64,000 nucleotides of DNA. Origin: Achromobacter seleniivolatilans. GTDB lineage: Bacteria; Pseudomonadota; Gammaproteobacteria; Burkholderiales; Burkholderiaceae_B. The position numbers and the translations under genes are program-made. The DNA lies in the NCBI RefSeq assembly GCF_030864005.1, contig NZ_CP132976.1:5270001-5334000 (forward strand). The letters run 5' to 3'. Under the pieces are notes generated by a model. The model did not search any database. It saw only the letters and a list, made by a program, of their open reading frames with translations, and was not told the DNA's origin. This document shows, in pieces, positions 55,112 through 63,424 of the stretch. The first letter of the stretch is position 1. Every line of letters starts with the position of its first letter.

Positions 55112-55627
55112 TCACCTCCCTGGTTGGTACGGCACTGCGGCGCCGGGGAACGGGGAGCTCAGCCGAACCGGACCATCGGACATCGCTTGAGGGGCTTCTG
55201 CCGAGAATCCCAATCGAAGCTCTTGACCGTTTCGCGTCAAGACCACGCGGTCGACGGAGATCGACTTTACGCGGTAGCCGCCTGGCACGTCCTCACCCGG
55301 CCGGGCGGTGGCCTGTGCGCCACCGGCGTACACAAGAACCGCGTATAAGTGGCTTCCCACCCCCTGGACAGAGCGGACCGCAGGAACCCCTGTAGCACTT
55401 CGGTCTTCGACGCGCGAGGTCTTTTCGTAGGCCAACTTTGCTTCATTCATTCCGGCAAGGGCTTCGTACCTGAGTCTGCGGAGCTGAATGTCAGCGAGTT
55501 CCGCCAGCGTGCCCGCCGGCGGCGCTTCTTGATCAGTTTGGCGCGCGACCTGAGCTACCGCCTGCGGCATGGGAGCAAGCAGCAGCACCATCACGGCGCA
55601 CATCGCGGATACGGTCCTACTTTCCAT
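55112..55627 (-). CDS. pilP: PilP, thin-pilus biogenesis protein
   Basis: The 171-residue protein has a signal peptide ('MCAVMVLLLAPMPQAVAQ') and a periplasmic domain with 'GVGSHLYAVLVYAGG', 'VPGGYRVKSISVDRVVLTRN'. These recall the homology region of GspC/PilP proteins that link platform and secretin. It lies between pilO and pilQ, its SPI-7/R64 position. Confidence 0.8.
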   Translation of the reverse strand: MESRTVSAMCAVMVLLLAPMPQAVAQVARQTDQEAPPAGTLAELADIQLRRLRYEALAGMNEAKLAYEKTSRVEDRSATGVPAVRSVQGVGSHLYAVLVYAGGAQATARPGEDVPGGYRVKSISVDRVVLTRNGQELRLGFSAEAPQAMSDGPVRLSSPFPGAAVPYQPGR

Positions 55628-56939
55628 AGATTTCTCCTTTCATCGTGTAGGAGAGCTTTCTCTCCGTGATGGTCGTAGACTGCTCCAGCAGGCGGACACC
55701 TCGCGCGTCGAATCCCTTAAAGATGGAATGCGCTGGCCAGTCGGATGTAATTTCGAAGGTTGCGGCCACCCAGTCCTGCGGCGCGTTTGGTTCGTGTCCC
55801 GGCGCGCTCTGAGTGGGTGCGGCCTTGGGCGCAACGATGATCGGAATAAGTTGCTTTTGCAGATGCGAAACGAGGCTGTCCACGCGGAATCCGATGTCCA
55901 GCATTTCGTCATCGCCTCCCGCCGGCGCCTTGGACAAGATGCGGACCGTCGCTTGGTTCGCGTCGGCCTGGATAGACACCGCGGCACCTGGGAAGGCGAT
56001 GGCTGCGGCTGCCCGGAAATCCAAAACAGTTGCACGTGGCAGGCGCGAGTAGGCCGCCTCGAAGGCGGCGGGCGTGCAGTTGAGTCCCTTGAACTCCCAA
56101 GCGCTGACGTAAAGGGGCACCGATCGGGCGGCGTCTTCGCAATGGGAAATCATGGCCGGGACGGATGGGGATGTCGTCCATGGGTGCACCAGGGCCGCGG
56201 GGAGGACAATTTGGCCGCTGTCATGTCTAACACGCGCCAGCTCGGCTTGACGCAGGCGCTCCAGACGCTCTTGACGTTCGCGCTCATGCTGCCGATAGAC
56301 CTGGAGGGCGACGGCGAGTGCGATGAGAGCCACTACCGCAACTGCCACAAGTACCCATTCCCGTCTGCTCAGGCCAAACCGAAGCGGCTTTAGCTTGTGA
56401 CTGCGTCCAGCGACACTCGCAAGCGTCTCTAGGGTGACGGATGCATCTCCCCCGAATTCGAGCTCCGCTGGGGCGTATACCGCGACTTCTTTTCCCTTGG
56501 AGGAGAGCAGAGCGTAGAGGGCACGGACGGCCTCTTGGGCTTGTGCCAGCGTTCCGAAGACAACGTCGGAATCCGGAACGACTCCGCCGTCCTTAAATGC
56601 GACGATCGCGAACCTCCCATCGCCGACAGCGAAGGCGGCAATGAGAGGGTCGAGAGTAGACTGCCCTTCCTTGCGCAGGAGTAGGTCAGCAACGATCGAC
56701 GCTAGGCTAAACATGCCCTTTTGGACGCCAGCCTGTTTGCGCACAAAGCCGGCTTGGATGATTGTAGGAAGGCGACGGATTGCGACGATGTCCATGCCGT
56801 CGCGTTTTCCGATCTCTCGCGCTTCTTGCATCACCTTTTGGGGTTTTGAGAGCGTTTGCCAGTAGAGACCGGACACCAGTGATTTCCCGCCGGCGGAAAT
56901 GACTGTGACGCTTCCGGCGTCAGCTTGGGTCTGAGCCAT
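55617..56939 (-). CDS. pilO: PilO, thin-pilus biogenesis protein
   Basis: The 440-residue protein starts MAQTQADAGSVTVISAGGKS after GAGGTGG; a longer start at 56966 was rejected. The N-terminal ~190 residues form a cytosolic domain and a single membrane helix lies near 'WVLVAVAVVALIALAVALQV'. A short coiled coil ('RQHERERQERLERLRQAEL') leads to the periplasmic domain. This bitopic layout matches R64 PilO. It overlaps pilP by 11 bases. Confidence 0.85.
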   Translation of the reverse strand: MAQTQADAGSVTVISAGGKSLVSGLYWQTLSKPQKVMQEAREIGKRDGMDIVAIRRLPTIIQAGFVRKQAGVQKGMFSLASIVADLLLRKEGQSTLDPLIAAFAVGDGRFAIVAFKDGGVVPDSDVVFGTLAQAQEAVRALYALLSSKGKEVAVYAPAELEFGGDASVTLETLASVAGRSHKLKPLRFGLSRREWVLVAVAVVALIALAVALQVYRQHERERQERLERLRQAELARVRHDSGQIVLPAALVHPWTTSPSVPAMISHCEDAARSVPLYVSAWEFKGLNCTPAAFEAAYSRLPRATVLDFRAAAAIAFPGAAVSIQADANQATVRILSKAPAGGDDEMLDIGFRVDSLVSHLQKQLIPIIVAPKAAPTQSAPGHEPNAPQDWVAATFEITSDWPAHSIFKGFDARGVRLLEQSTTITERKLSYTMKGEIYGK

Positions 56940-56949
56940 GGTTGCCACC

Positions 56950-58707
56950 TCAGCTTGACCTCGCACGGTACTGTCCGGCGGTGTCAGTCATTTCCTGAAT
57001 CTCGGAATCGTCTTCCAACACGATAGGCGTGATCAGGATAACCACGACCTCGCGCCTATTGTTGGTCGAGCCTCCGCCGCCAGTAAGCCAATTCGAAGGG
57101 CTGAACATGCCGCTGCGGTTGCCTCGATCGACGTTCTGCTCGAAGCCGGACAGAATGAGGGTCTGTCCCGAGCGAAGGCGCACACGCTGAGAGAATATTC
57201 GGCTGTCGACCTCCGGTACTTCGATGGAGTTATCGCCACTCGTCACGGTGCGGAGGCGCGGGTCCGTGGAAAGGTTCATCGTGAACTGCAGGAGCATCTG
57301 CTCGCTGTCGATCATGAATGGCAGCAGATCCATCGAGAAGCCCGTCGTGACTGTTCCAGGCGTTAGCGCCGACGTGGAGCCGACCTGAGCCGTTGCCGTG
57401 TTGGAGACCGCAGCTAGATAGCTCGTCTGCTTTGCGACCTGGACAGGAACTGGCTGGTAATTGAGGGTTGTGACGGATGGCTGGGTGACGATTGACACCC
57501 GGCCTTGACTGGACAGCGCGCGAAGAATCGCGTTCGAGCCCGAAAACTGGCCCGCAGTACCGGTCGCCGTGTCCAAGATGCCGATCGACGCTGAGCCAGA
57601 ACCGGACGCTGCTGTGAATGCATTGGCGACCGTGATCCCGTAATTGCCGTTCAGCGATTTATAAACGGCAGTCAGGTCGAGGGCCTGGTCGTCAGTCTCT
57701 GTCCGCTGCACGACGGCGACGGTGATGTTGAATAGCGCTTGGCGGGTGATGTTGCGATTCTCGGTCTTGAGATACGCAGCGATGCGGCTGAGCACGTCGG
57801 GTGTGTCTGTTACCGCGACGCTCCCTGTGCTGACCGACAGGCTGGATTGCCCCAAGCCCGGCGTCAGCATGCTCTTTATCATCCGATCCACGTCCTCAGC
57901 CAAGTTCGATTCGATCGATACCATGGTGGTCTGCGTGGACCCCCCAGAGACGGTGCTGCCGCCAGTACCCGACGACGATGTTCCGCCGGCAGCACCTTGC
58001 CCCCCGGCGCCCGACGAAGCGAGCTGTGTGCCGGACTGGACAACAGACTGCATGTTCGTCTTGGACTGGATCGCGTAGATCCGGAAGACCTTGGTGTCCA
58101 AGTAGTGAATCTGTACGGCGCCATCGCGGAAGCTCCAGCTCAACCCGAGGCGGGCAGTTACTGCGTCCAGCAGACCGGGCAGCGGCTTTCCGTCCCAACG
58201 AATGCCCGAAATCGTCGTGTCTCTGGCGGACATTGATAAGGCCGCGGAGCTCTGGCCACCGCCGCCGAGTGCTCCTAACCCACCCGGTGGCATAGGGCCG
58301 TTCGCGCCGATTGGCGGCGTCATATCGGGCATTCTCGAGCCCGCACGCGTGCCTCCACTCAAGGCCGCGATTGCGTCAGGCGTGATTCGAACTGGAACCC
58401 CGCAAAGTGCCGTTACCGTCTGCCCAAATTCAAAGACGCTGATCGGGGCGGCAGGCACGAAAGTGATTGGGCATTGCAGCGGTGCAGGATATGTGGCGCT
58501 CGACGGCCGGAGGATGGGAGTCTTCGATACCCACGGTCTATCAATCACCTCCACGGCGCGATCGCGTGCTTTTCGCATGCTGCTCGCGGCGGCAGCATGC
58601 TCACCATAAGCGTCATCAACTCGGGCCTCAGTATCTTTGATCCGCTGCAGGGCGCAGCCAGAGAGCGATGCCGCCACGGCCACCGCCAGTACGATTGCCT
58701 TTTTCAT
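56950..58707 (-). CDS. pilN: PilN, outer-membrane secretin lipoprotein
   Basis: The 585-residue protein begins MKKAIVLAVAVAASLSGCAL with lipobox Cys18. The C-terminal third has secretin features ('VTTGFSMDLLPFMIDSEQML', 'RLRSGQTLILSGFEQNVDRG', 'REVVVILITPIVLED'). A Ser/Gly-rich low-complexity stretch lies near residues 235-265. It forms the outer-membrane pore for the thin pilus. The start overlaps the stop of the PilL-position gene (TAATG). Confidence 0.92.
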   Translation of the reverse strand: MKKAIVLAVAVAASLSGCALQRIKDTEARVDDAYGEHAAAASSMRKARDRAVEVIDRPWVSKTPILRPSSATYPAPLQCPITFVPAAPISVFEFGQTVTALCGVPVRITPDAIAALSGGTRAGSRMPDMTPPIGANGPMPPGGLGALGGGGQSSAALSMSARDTTISGIRWDGKPLPGLLDAVTARLGLSWSFRDGAVQIHYLDTKVFRIYAIQSKTNMQSVVQSGTQLASSGAGGQGAAGGTSSSGTGGSTVSGGSTQTTMVSIESNLAEDVDRMIKSMLTPGLGQSSLSVSTGSVAVTDTPDVLSRIAAYLKTENRNITRQALFNITVAVVQRTETDDQALDLTAVYKSLNGNYGITVANAFTAASGSGSASIGILDTATGTAGQFSGSNAILRALSSQGRVSIVTQPSVTTLNYQPVPVQVAKQTSYLAAVSNTATAQVGSTSALTPGTVTTGFSMDLLPFMIDSEQMLLQFTMNLSTDPRLRTVTSGDNSIEVPEVDSRIFSQRVRLRSGQTLILSGFEQNVDRGNRSGMFSPSNWLTGGGGSTNNRREVVVILITPIVLEDDSEIQEMTDTAGQYRARSS

Positions 58708-59705
58708 TATTTCTTCTCCCAGACTTCCAACACCTTGTTGTCGCGATATGCGAGGCCTCGAAACTTCCTTTTCGCGGCGTCATACGCGGAAAGAAGATCG
58801 TTGGCCGCATCCCAAAACTCGCCGCGAAACGTTGCCGGAGCCTCAATGACGTAATCGAAGTCGGGTTGCCACTTCACGGACTGCCAGCCGGCGGTCTGAG
58901 CCCACGCATCGAGTGTCTGCTGGACGGTCTTGCCGAGATCTGCATGCCATTCCTGCTGTGGTGGCGGTGCAGTGGCAATAGCTGCGATGGTGCTGCCGGC
59001 AGCAGATAGGTCGACGGTTGCCACGACGGGTGAACCGCTTGGGGCGGCGGCCGCGCCGGTCGCGGAGGAATTGGAGGGGTCGTCGCGTGTGGAGTCCGAT
59101 ACCGGTCCGGCAATTGCGACGCCCATGAACGTGGCGAGACTGGAGCCGTCTCGCACCGACGCAACTAGTGGACGTGCCGCGGGCTGGACGGGTGGAGCGG
59201 CGGCGACGATGGGCCTGTAAGACGGATCCGGGCCGGCCGTCGCATCGGCGGCTGTGCGCCGAAGCGCCAACTGTTCCCTTGTGGCTGGCGATGCCGCGCT
59301 ACCAGTCTGTCTGGCCGGCGTCGCCAGGCCTGTATAGCTTCCTTCTGGAGGAAGGCCCGCGCGCCACGCGAGCGCCTCTCGTCGCCCTAGCCTGAAGGCA
59401 AGGCGTGCTTCCATATGAGGAATCACGATATAGGGGGACTGCGCCTCCCATGCGAGCAAGATGCGCCCGCCTGGGGCGTCGGCGAAGATAGCGGGGATCT
59501 CGCTGCCTGGGGCGAACTGCAGGTACACCCTCCGGCCGTTGTCGAACACTTGGACGGGTGATATGCCACTGTCTCCGGACTGCTTCCAATTGAACTCATA
59601 GAACGCAGGGCTCGGGGCAGCGAATTCGGGCTGTGCTTTGGCAACGACTGGTACGAGCAGCGCCAGGCAGGCCCCCGCGAATAGATGGGAAAGGCGGTAC
59701 ACCAT
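58707..59705 (-). CDS. VirB9-like/TcpQ-domain protein in the PilL position
   Basis: The 332-residue protein has a signal peptide ('HLFAGACLALLVPVVAKAQP'). A domain at about 48-115 ('PVQVFDNGRRVYLQFAPGSE' then 'IPAIFA') parallels the C-terminal domain of the adjacent VirB9 ('FDDGKFTWIQLPADVQE' then 'IPAIFA'). A Pro/Ala linker leads to a C-terminal TcpQ-like domain ('TVQQTLDAWAQTAGWQSVKW', 'NDLLSAYDAAKRKFRGLAY'). In R64/SPI-7 this place holds PilL, whose C-terminus is also TcpQ-like. The protein probably bridges secretin and channel in the periplasm. Confidence 0.75.
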   Translation of the reverse strand: MVYRLSHLFAGACLALLVPVVAKAQPEFAAPSPAFYEFNWKQSGDSGISPVQVFDNGRRVYLQFAPGSEIPAIFADAPGGRILLAWEAQSPYIVIPHMEARLAFRLGRREALAWRAGLPPEGSYTGLATPARQTGSAASPATREQLALRRTAADATAGPDPSYRPIVAAAPPVQPAARPLVASVRDGSSLATFMGVAIAGPVSDSTRDDPSNSSATGAAAAPSGSPVVATVDLSAAGSTIAAIATAPPPQQEWHADLGKTVQQTLDAWAQTAGWQSVKWQPDFDYVIEAPATFRGEFWDAANDLLSAYDAAKRKFRGLAYRDNKVLEVWEKK

Positions 59706-61025
59706 TTAGTAGCTCCTGACGATGTTCGGGTCGAGCACGAGATCTCGTGCGACGACGATGTTGATCTTGTCGGCCGGCTCGAGCGTGAGCGTTCTCTTGA
59801 TCGACTGATTGCGCTGGAGGATCTGCCGGACTGTGTCGCTCAGTGCCTGGCCGGCCGTGCCCGTCAAGGTCGATGTGGCGCTGCCGTTGTTGGAGCCCCC
59901 GCTGCCGACGTTGATGGTCACGTTCTGGCTGTTGTCGTAGCGCCCGGCCAATGCGGCGACTGCTGCTACTCCAAAGGCGCTGCCGAAGCGCTCCCAAAAG
60001 TGGTCGTCAACCTTCGCGGCAATGCCTGCGGCTCCACTGCGGTCGGAGATGTCCCAGCCTCCCAGGGCCACGCGGCCACCGCTCGGGAAATCCATTCGGT
60101 TGACCGACATAATCATGCGGCTCTGCCCTTCGGCGATGTCGGTGCTTACCTCTCCAGTGAGGGCTGTGCCCCGTTCGATGAGGAGGTGCTCGCCTCGCAA
60201 GCTGTCGTAGACGTCCGACGTCACCATGGCGCGAAACGTGCCCGGGGCGTCAGTGTTCAGGGACTGTTGAATAACCGCAGGAATGATCCAGCCTTCCCGG
60301 ATGTAGTAGGGGGATGGAGCAGCAGACGCGAACAAAGGCGACTTTATGCTTCCTGTAGCGCCGCCTGATGCGCTTGCGTTGCCCTGTGGCCCGACTACCT
60401 GGCCAACTGTGTTGGCCGGTTGCCCGCGAGGCGGTATAACGGGAGAAGTGCCCCGCGTGAAGCCGCTGGTGTCAATGCCGGCGGCAGCAGCGACCGCCGC
60501 TACATCGCGAAGGGTGCTTTCAGGACTGGACGGGGCGCGCTGCGGCATTCCCGGAGTGCCGTTCTGACTGTCGTCCTGGTCCTGTGCTTCCCAGAAGCCA
60601 ATTTCGACACCCGACAGATCTTCGCGCTGCGACACCGTTTCTGTGTGCCGATGCTCCTCGATCCGCTTGGCGTCGGTCTCCGTGCGTGTCGGCTTGGCAG
60701 GCTCAGCAGTTGTCTCCTGTGCCGGCGCCGCCGTGCGCGGGGGAGCTTGGTCATCGTTGCGCGCCAGGCGGTCTCGGAGCTGATCGGCGATCAATCGCTG
60801 CACTGCAAATGGATTACCCGCCTCCTTTGCGGCACGCTCCTGCTCTTCCTTCTTGGCTCGGGCGTCCGCCGCAGATTCGGGCGCGACCCCGGCAAGCCTC
60901 CGAACGACCACGAAGCCGAGAACGACCACAATGAAAGTGACCAGGACGATCTTAATTAGCCCGCGGGACACCGCAGTGCGACGCTGCGGCGCCGGTCCGC
61001 TGGATGTGGTGGCTGGTGCGCTCAT
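59706..61025 (-). CDS. virB10: VirB10/TrbI-type T4SS core protein
   Basis: The 439-residue protein starts MSAPATTSSGPAPQRRTAVS. One transmembrane helix ('IKIVLVTFIVVVLGFVVV') is followed by a coiled, proline/glutamate-rich periplasmic linker. The C-terminal VirB10 domain has 'IIPAVIQQSLNTDAPGTFRA', 'SDVYDSLRGEHLLIERGTAL' and a late 'INIVVARDLVLDP'. It spans both membranes and transmits energy in the conjugation channel. It overlaps virB9 by 4 bases. Confidence 0.93.
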   Translation of the reverse strand: MSAPATTSSGPAPQRRTAVSRGLIKIVLVTFIVVVLGFVVVRRLAGVAPESAADARAKKEEQERAAKEAGNPFAVQRLIADQLRDRLARNDDQAPPRTAAPAQETTAEPAKPTRTETDAKRIEEHRHTETVSQREDLSGVEIGFWEAQDQDDSQNGTPGMPQRAPSSPESTLRDVAAVAAAAGIDTSGFTRGTSPVIPPRGQPANTVGQVVGPQGNASASGGATGSIKSPLFASAAPSPYYIREGWIIPAVIQQSLNTDAPGTFRAMVTSDVYDSLRGEHLLIERGTALTGEVSTDIAEGQSRMIMSVNRMDFPSGGRVALGGWDISDRSGAAGIAAKVDDHFWERFGSAFGVAAVAALAGRYDNSQNVTINVGSGGSNNGSATSTLTGTAGQALSDTVRQILQRNQSIKRTLTLEPADKINIVVARDLVLDPNIVRSY

Positions 61026-61993
61026 TGATATGTCGCGTTGTTCAGATTTTTGACGCCGGACACGCCGCAGCCGAACAGCCCACACGCTTTACCGCGGCGG
61101 TTGAAGATTCGGACCTCGTCTTTACGTAGCTTTAGTAGCGCGCCGTCCGGAAATAGGCGCTGAACCACAAAGTAGTTGCGGCGCACGGTGAAGTTGACGA
61201 GCTCAGCAGTGCCGTCGGCTCCGAGAGCAAAGATGGCGGGAATTTCTTGAACGTCGGCCGGGAGCTGGATCCAGGTGAACTTGCCGTCGTCGAAGACCAT
61301 CGCAGGCTTGAATGGGGCACTGCCATCAATGCGATAGTCGAAATTCGCCTTCGACATGTCGACGATATCCGCTGGCCGCCCGCCTTGGTCGGAGCGAGGG
61401 ACTGCGGCGGAACGGGGAGAAGGGGTGGCGGGAGCGTCCCATTCCATCCCACCTAGCGGGCCGTTCGACCCGCGTCGCGTCGGCCCATTTCCGCCAAATG
61501 TGTCGAGTCCTGCTGCGGCTAAATCCTGATCCGCATCGCCGGCCCAATTTACGCGCTTGTAGTACGAGCCTTTCGAGGCAGACACGAACGTTACCTGGTA
61601 GGTGCGTAGATTCGTGATGATTGTTGCGGTATTGAGCAGGTTGTCTCCCTTAGACATGACGAACAAGTCACGCTTCGTGCGCGCTGCCTTGAAGGTCCAG
61701 CGGCTCGCGCTCATATCGGATGAGTAGTAGCCCTTGATGGACTCGCCTGGCGCGAATTCCAGATGGACCATCGTGAATGGACGCATGAGGACGGGATAGT
61801 CGTAGTCCCGGTCGAAGTTGAACGTAACCAGCCGCGCGTCGAGAGGCATAGGGACAGCCGCGTTCGGACCTGTGCTGGCACGCTTCTGCGCCTGGGCGAC
61901 CTCCGTTCTGACATCGCTCTCCTGTGAGTGTGCCGGCGCACTGGCGCAAAGCAGGCTGACGACCGCCGCAATGAGGGGAAGGGCGAGACGCAT
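61022..61993 (-). CDS. virB9: VirB9/TrbG-type T4SS core protein
   Basis: The 323-residue protein has a signal peptide ('LPLIAAVVSLLCASAPAHSQ'). The N-terminal domain carries 'LVTFNFDRDYDYPVLMRPF' and 'EFAPGESIKGYYSSD', and the C-terminal domain 'AMVFDDGKFTWIQLPADVQE' and 'NYFVVQRLFPDGALLKL'. These are the CagX/VirB9 signatures. It forms the outer-membrane ring with VirB7 and VirB10. The ATG at 61993 gives MRLALPL and overlaps the virB8 stop. Confidence 0.92.
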   Translation of the reverse strand: MRLALPLIAAVVSLLCASAPAHSQESDVRTEVAQAQKRASTGPNAAVPMPLDARLVTFNFDRDYDYPVLMRPFTMVHLEFAPGESIKGYYSSDMSASRWTFKAARTKRDLFVMSKGDNLLNTATIITNLRTYQVTFVSASKGSYYKRVNWAGDADQDLAAAGLDTFGGNGPTRRGSNGPLGGMEWDAPATPSPRSAAVPRSDQGGRPADIVDMSKANFDYRIDGSAPFKPAMVFDDGKFTWIQLPADVQEIPAIFALGADGTAELVNFTVRRNYFVVQRLFPDGALLKLRKDEVRIFNRRGKACGLFGCGVSGVKNLNNATYQ

Positions 61994-62802
61994 TACTGAG
62001 CTCCCTGGATGCGGACGCTGGTAGGACCGAAATAATCGGTAAGCGTCCACCACTCGATCTTGACTCCGAGCGGGTTGGACCGCTGGTCATCGATCCCTTG
62101 TTTGTCTGTTGAGAGAAGGAACCGCAGCGTGAGGAGCTTCGTCTTTGGTTCCCCGTACTCCTTCCCGTTCACACGTTCTTGCAGGGTGAGAAGCATGTAA
62201 GCCTGCTTGCCGTCGACGCTGTAGGTCGTCGAATTCTCCGTGACCTCTCGCGTTAGGCCTGGTTGATCGGCAATGCGAACGCCAATCGGATCGACTTTGG
62301 AAAAGTAGTTCGTGAGCTGATCTGTCGCGGTCCCGATGGTCCAACGCGTCGCCTTGGGAATGTCGACGTCGATGGAGTCGGACGGATTCGGCTTGATGGT
62401 TAGCAGCCAAGTCGCCCACTGACGCAGGAAGAATGTCTTGTTGGCTGTTTCAGGTGTGAACCGCTCCGCAACGCGGTCAGAGATCCAAACGGCGCCAGAT
62501 CGCGAATCCCACTCGACGAAATAAGGAGTCTGTTGCTTAAGCGGCACCAACTGATAAAGGGCGATACCCTCAATCAGCGCCACAAGGAAGAAGGCGAAAG
62601 CGACCAGCGCAGAGCGATCGGCTTGCTGTAATGGCCGCTGAAACACCGCGTAGTACAGGCGTTGGGCGCGCTCGGTCAACGGGAGGGCGTGTGCATCGAA
62701 TGCGGGCATGTCACGCTGCTGAGTGGGCGGGGCCCCCGAATCTGCAGGACGCAGGTCAGGACGACGGCGGCCCAAGAAGCGGCCCGGGAGTTTGAAGGGC
62801 AT
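61993..62802 (-). CDS. virB8: VirB8/TrbF-type T4SS inner-membrane protein
   Basis: The 269-residue protein has a cytosolic N-terminus, one transmembrane helix ('ALVAFAFFLVALIEGIALYQ') and a periplasmic NTF2-like VirB8 domain ('TPYFVEWDSRSGAVWISDRV', 'LTLQERVNGKEYGEPKTKLL', 'NPLGVKIEWWTLTDYF'). It nucleates channel assembly. It is the first visible gene of the leftward vir-pil operon; a promoter should lie in 62803-63039. Confidence 0.9.
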   Translation of the reverse strand: MPFKLPGRFLGRRRPDLRPADSGAPPTQQRDMPAFDAHALPLTERAQRLYYAVFQRPLQQADRSALVAFAFFLVALIEGIALYQLVPLKQQTPYFVEWDSRSGAVWISDRVAERFTPETANKTFFLRQWATWLLTIKPNPSDSIDVDIPKATRWTIGTATDQLTNYFSKVDPIGVRIADQPGLTREVTENSTTYSVDGKQAYMLLTLQERVNGKEYGEPKTKLLTLRFLLSTDKQGIDDQRSNPLGVKIEWWTLTDYFGPTSVRIQGAQ

Positions 62803-63039
62803 GGTTAGGCTCTGCGATTTGGATTAAGCGTGCGCATCCCTATTTGGAAGCGGGGAGTGCACTTATCTCTTGAAGAAAGTCCGTAGGAAGGGATAAACTG
62901 AACGTGTAAGTTCGATCTCCGGCCGCGCAAAATGACGGCCACACCAGCGGGCAGGGCACCCTTGAGGAGGCCCTCCATACCAGAGTGATTCGAGTTCCTG
63001 TTTGGTAGACTCGGATCCGTCGAACAAAAAACGTATGGG

Positions 63040-63261
63040 GTGTCTTCCGTGTCCAAAGCAAAAATCGTCTTGCTTGTCGCAGTCGTTGCAGTCGCGAGCG
63101 GCGCGGCTGTCTTCGCGCTGCAGAAGCCCCAGGGCACCTCAGCCGCGACGTCGATTGAGCAGTCGAGCGTCGCGAAGCGGGAGGCCATCAAGCAAATGAC
63201 ACCGCTTTGTCTGGCGGGCATGGACTGCCCCGCAAACGCATCGGCTGGAGGTGGAAAATGA
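63040..63261 (+). CDS. Small exported or membrane-anchored protein on the opposite strand
   Basis: The 73-residue frame starts at a GTG and has an N-terminal hydrophobic segment ('IVLLVAVVAVASGAAVFALQ'). A short periplasmic tail has two cysteines ('TPLCLAGMDCPAN'). It reads rightward between the leftward virB6 and virB8 genes and overlaps the next small gene as ATGA. Size and topology would suit an entry-exclusion or VirB7-like factor, but no family is recognised. Confidence 0.5.
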   Translation: MSSVSKAKIVLLVAVVAVASGAAVFALQKPQGTSAATSIEQSSVAKREAIKQMTPLCLAGMDCPANASAGGGK

Positions 63262-63419
63262 GTGGGCTTTTGGGATTTGTTGTTCTGGGGTTTTTGGCGC
63301 GCGCCTTTATGATGGGCTATGCGTCGTCCGGGCGCGTCGATAGTGGTGGCGAAACTTACGCCGACCGTTTCGACAAAGAATGGGAAGAAGAGTGGGACCG
63401 GGAGTTGCGCGAAGGTTGA
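63258..63419 (+). CDS. Small membrane protein, coupled to the preceding gene
   Basis: The 53-residue protein has one hydrophobic segment ('LLGFVVLGFLARAFMMGY') and an acidic tail ('RFDKEWEEEWDRELREG'). It starts in an ATGA overlap. It ends 5 bases from the convergent virB6 stop. Function is unknown. Confidence 0.5.
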   Translation: MSGLLGFVVLGFLARAFMMGYASSGRVDSGGETYADRFDKEWEEEWDRELREG

Positions 63420-63424
63420 GCAGC

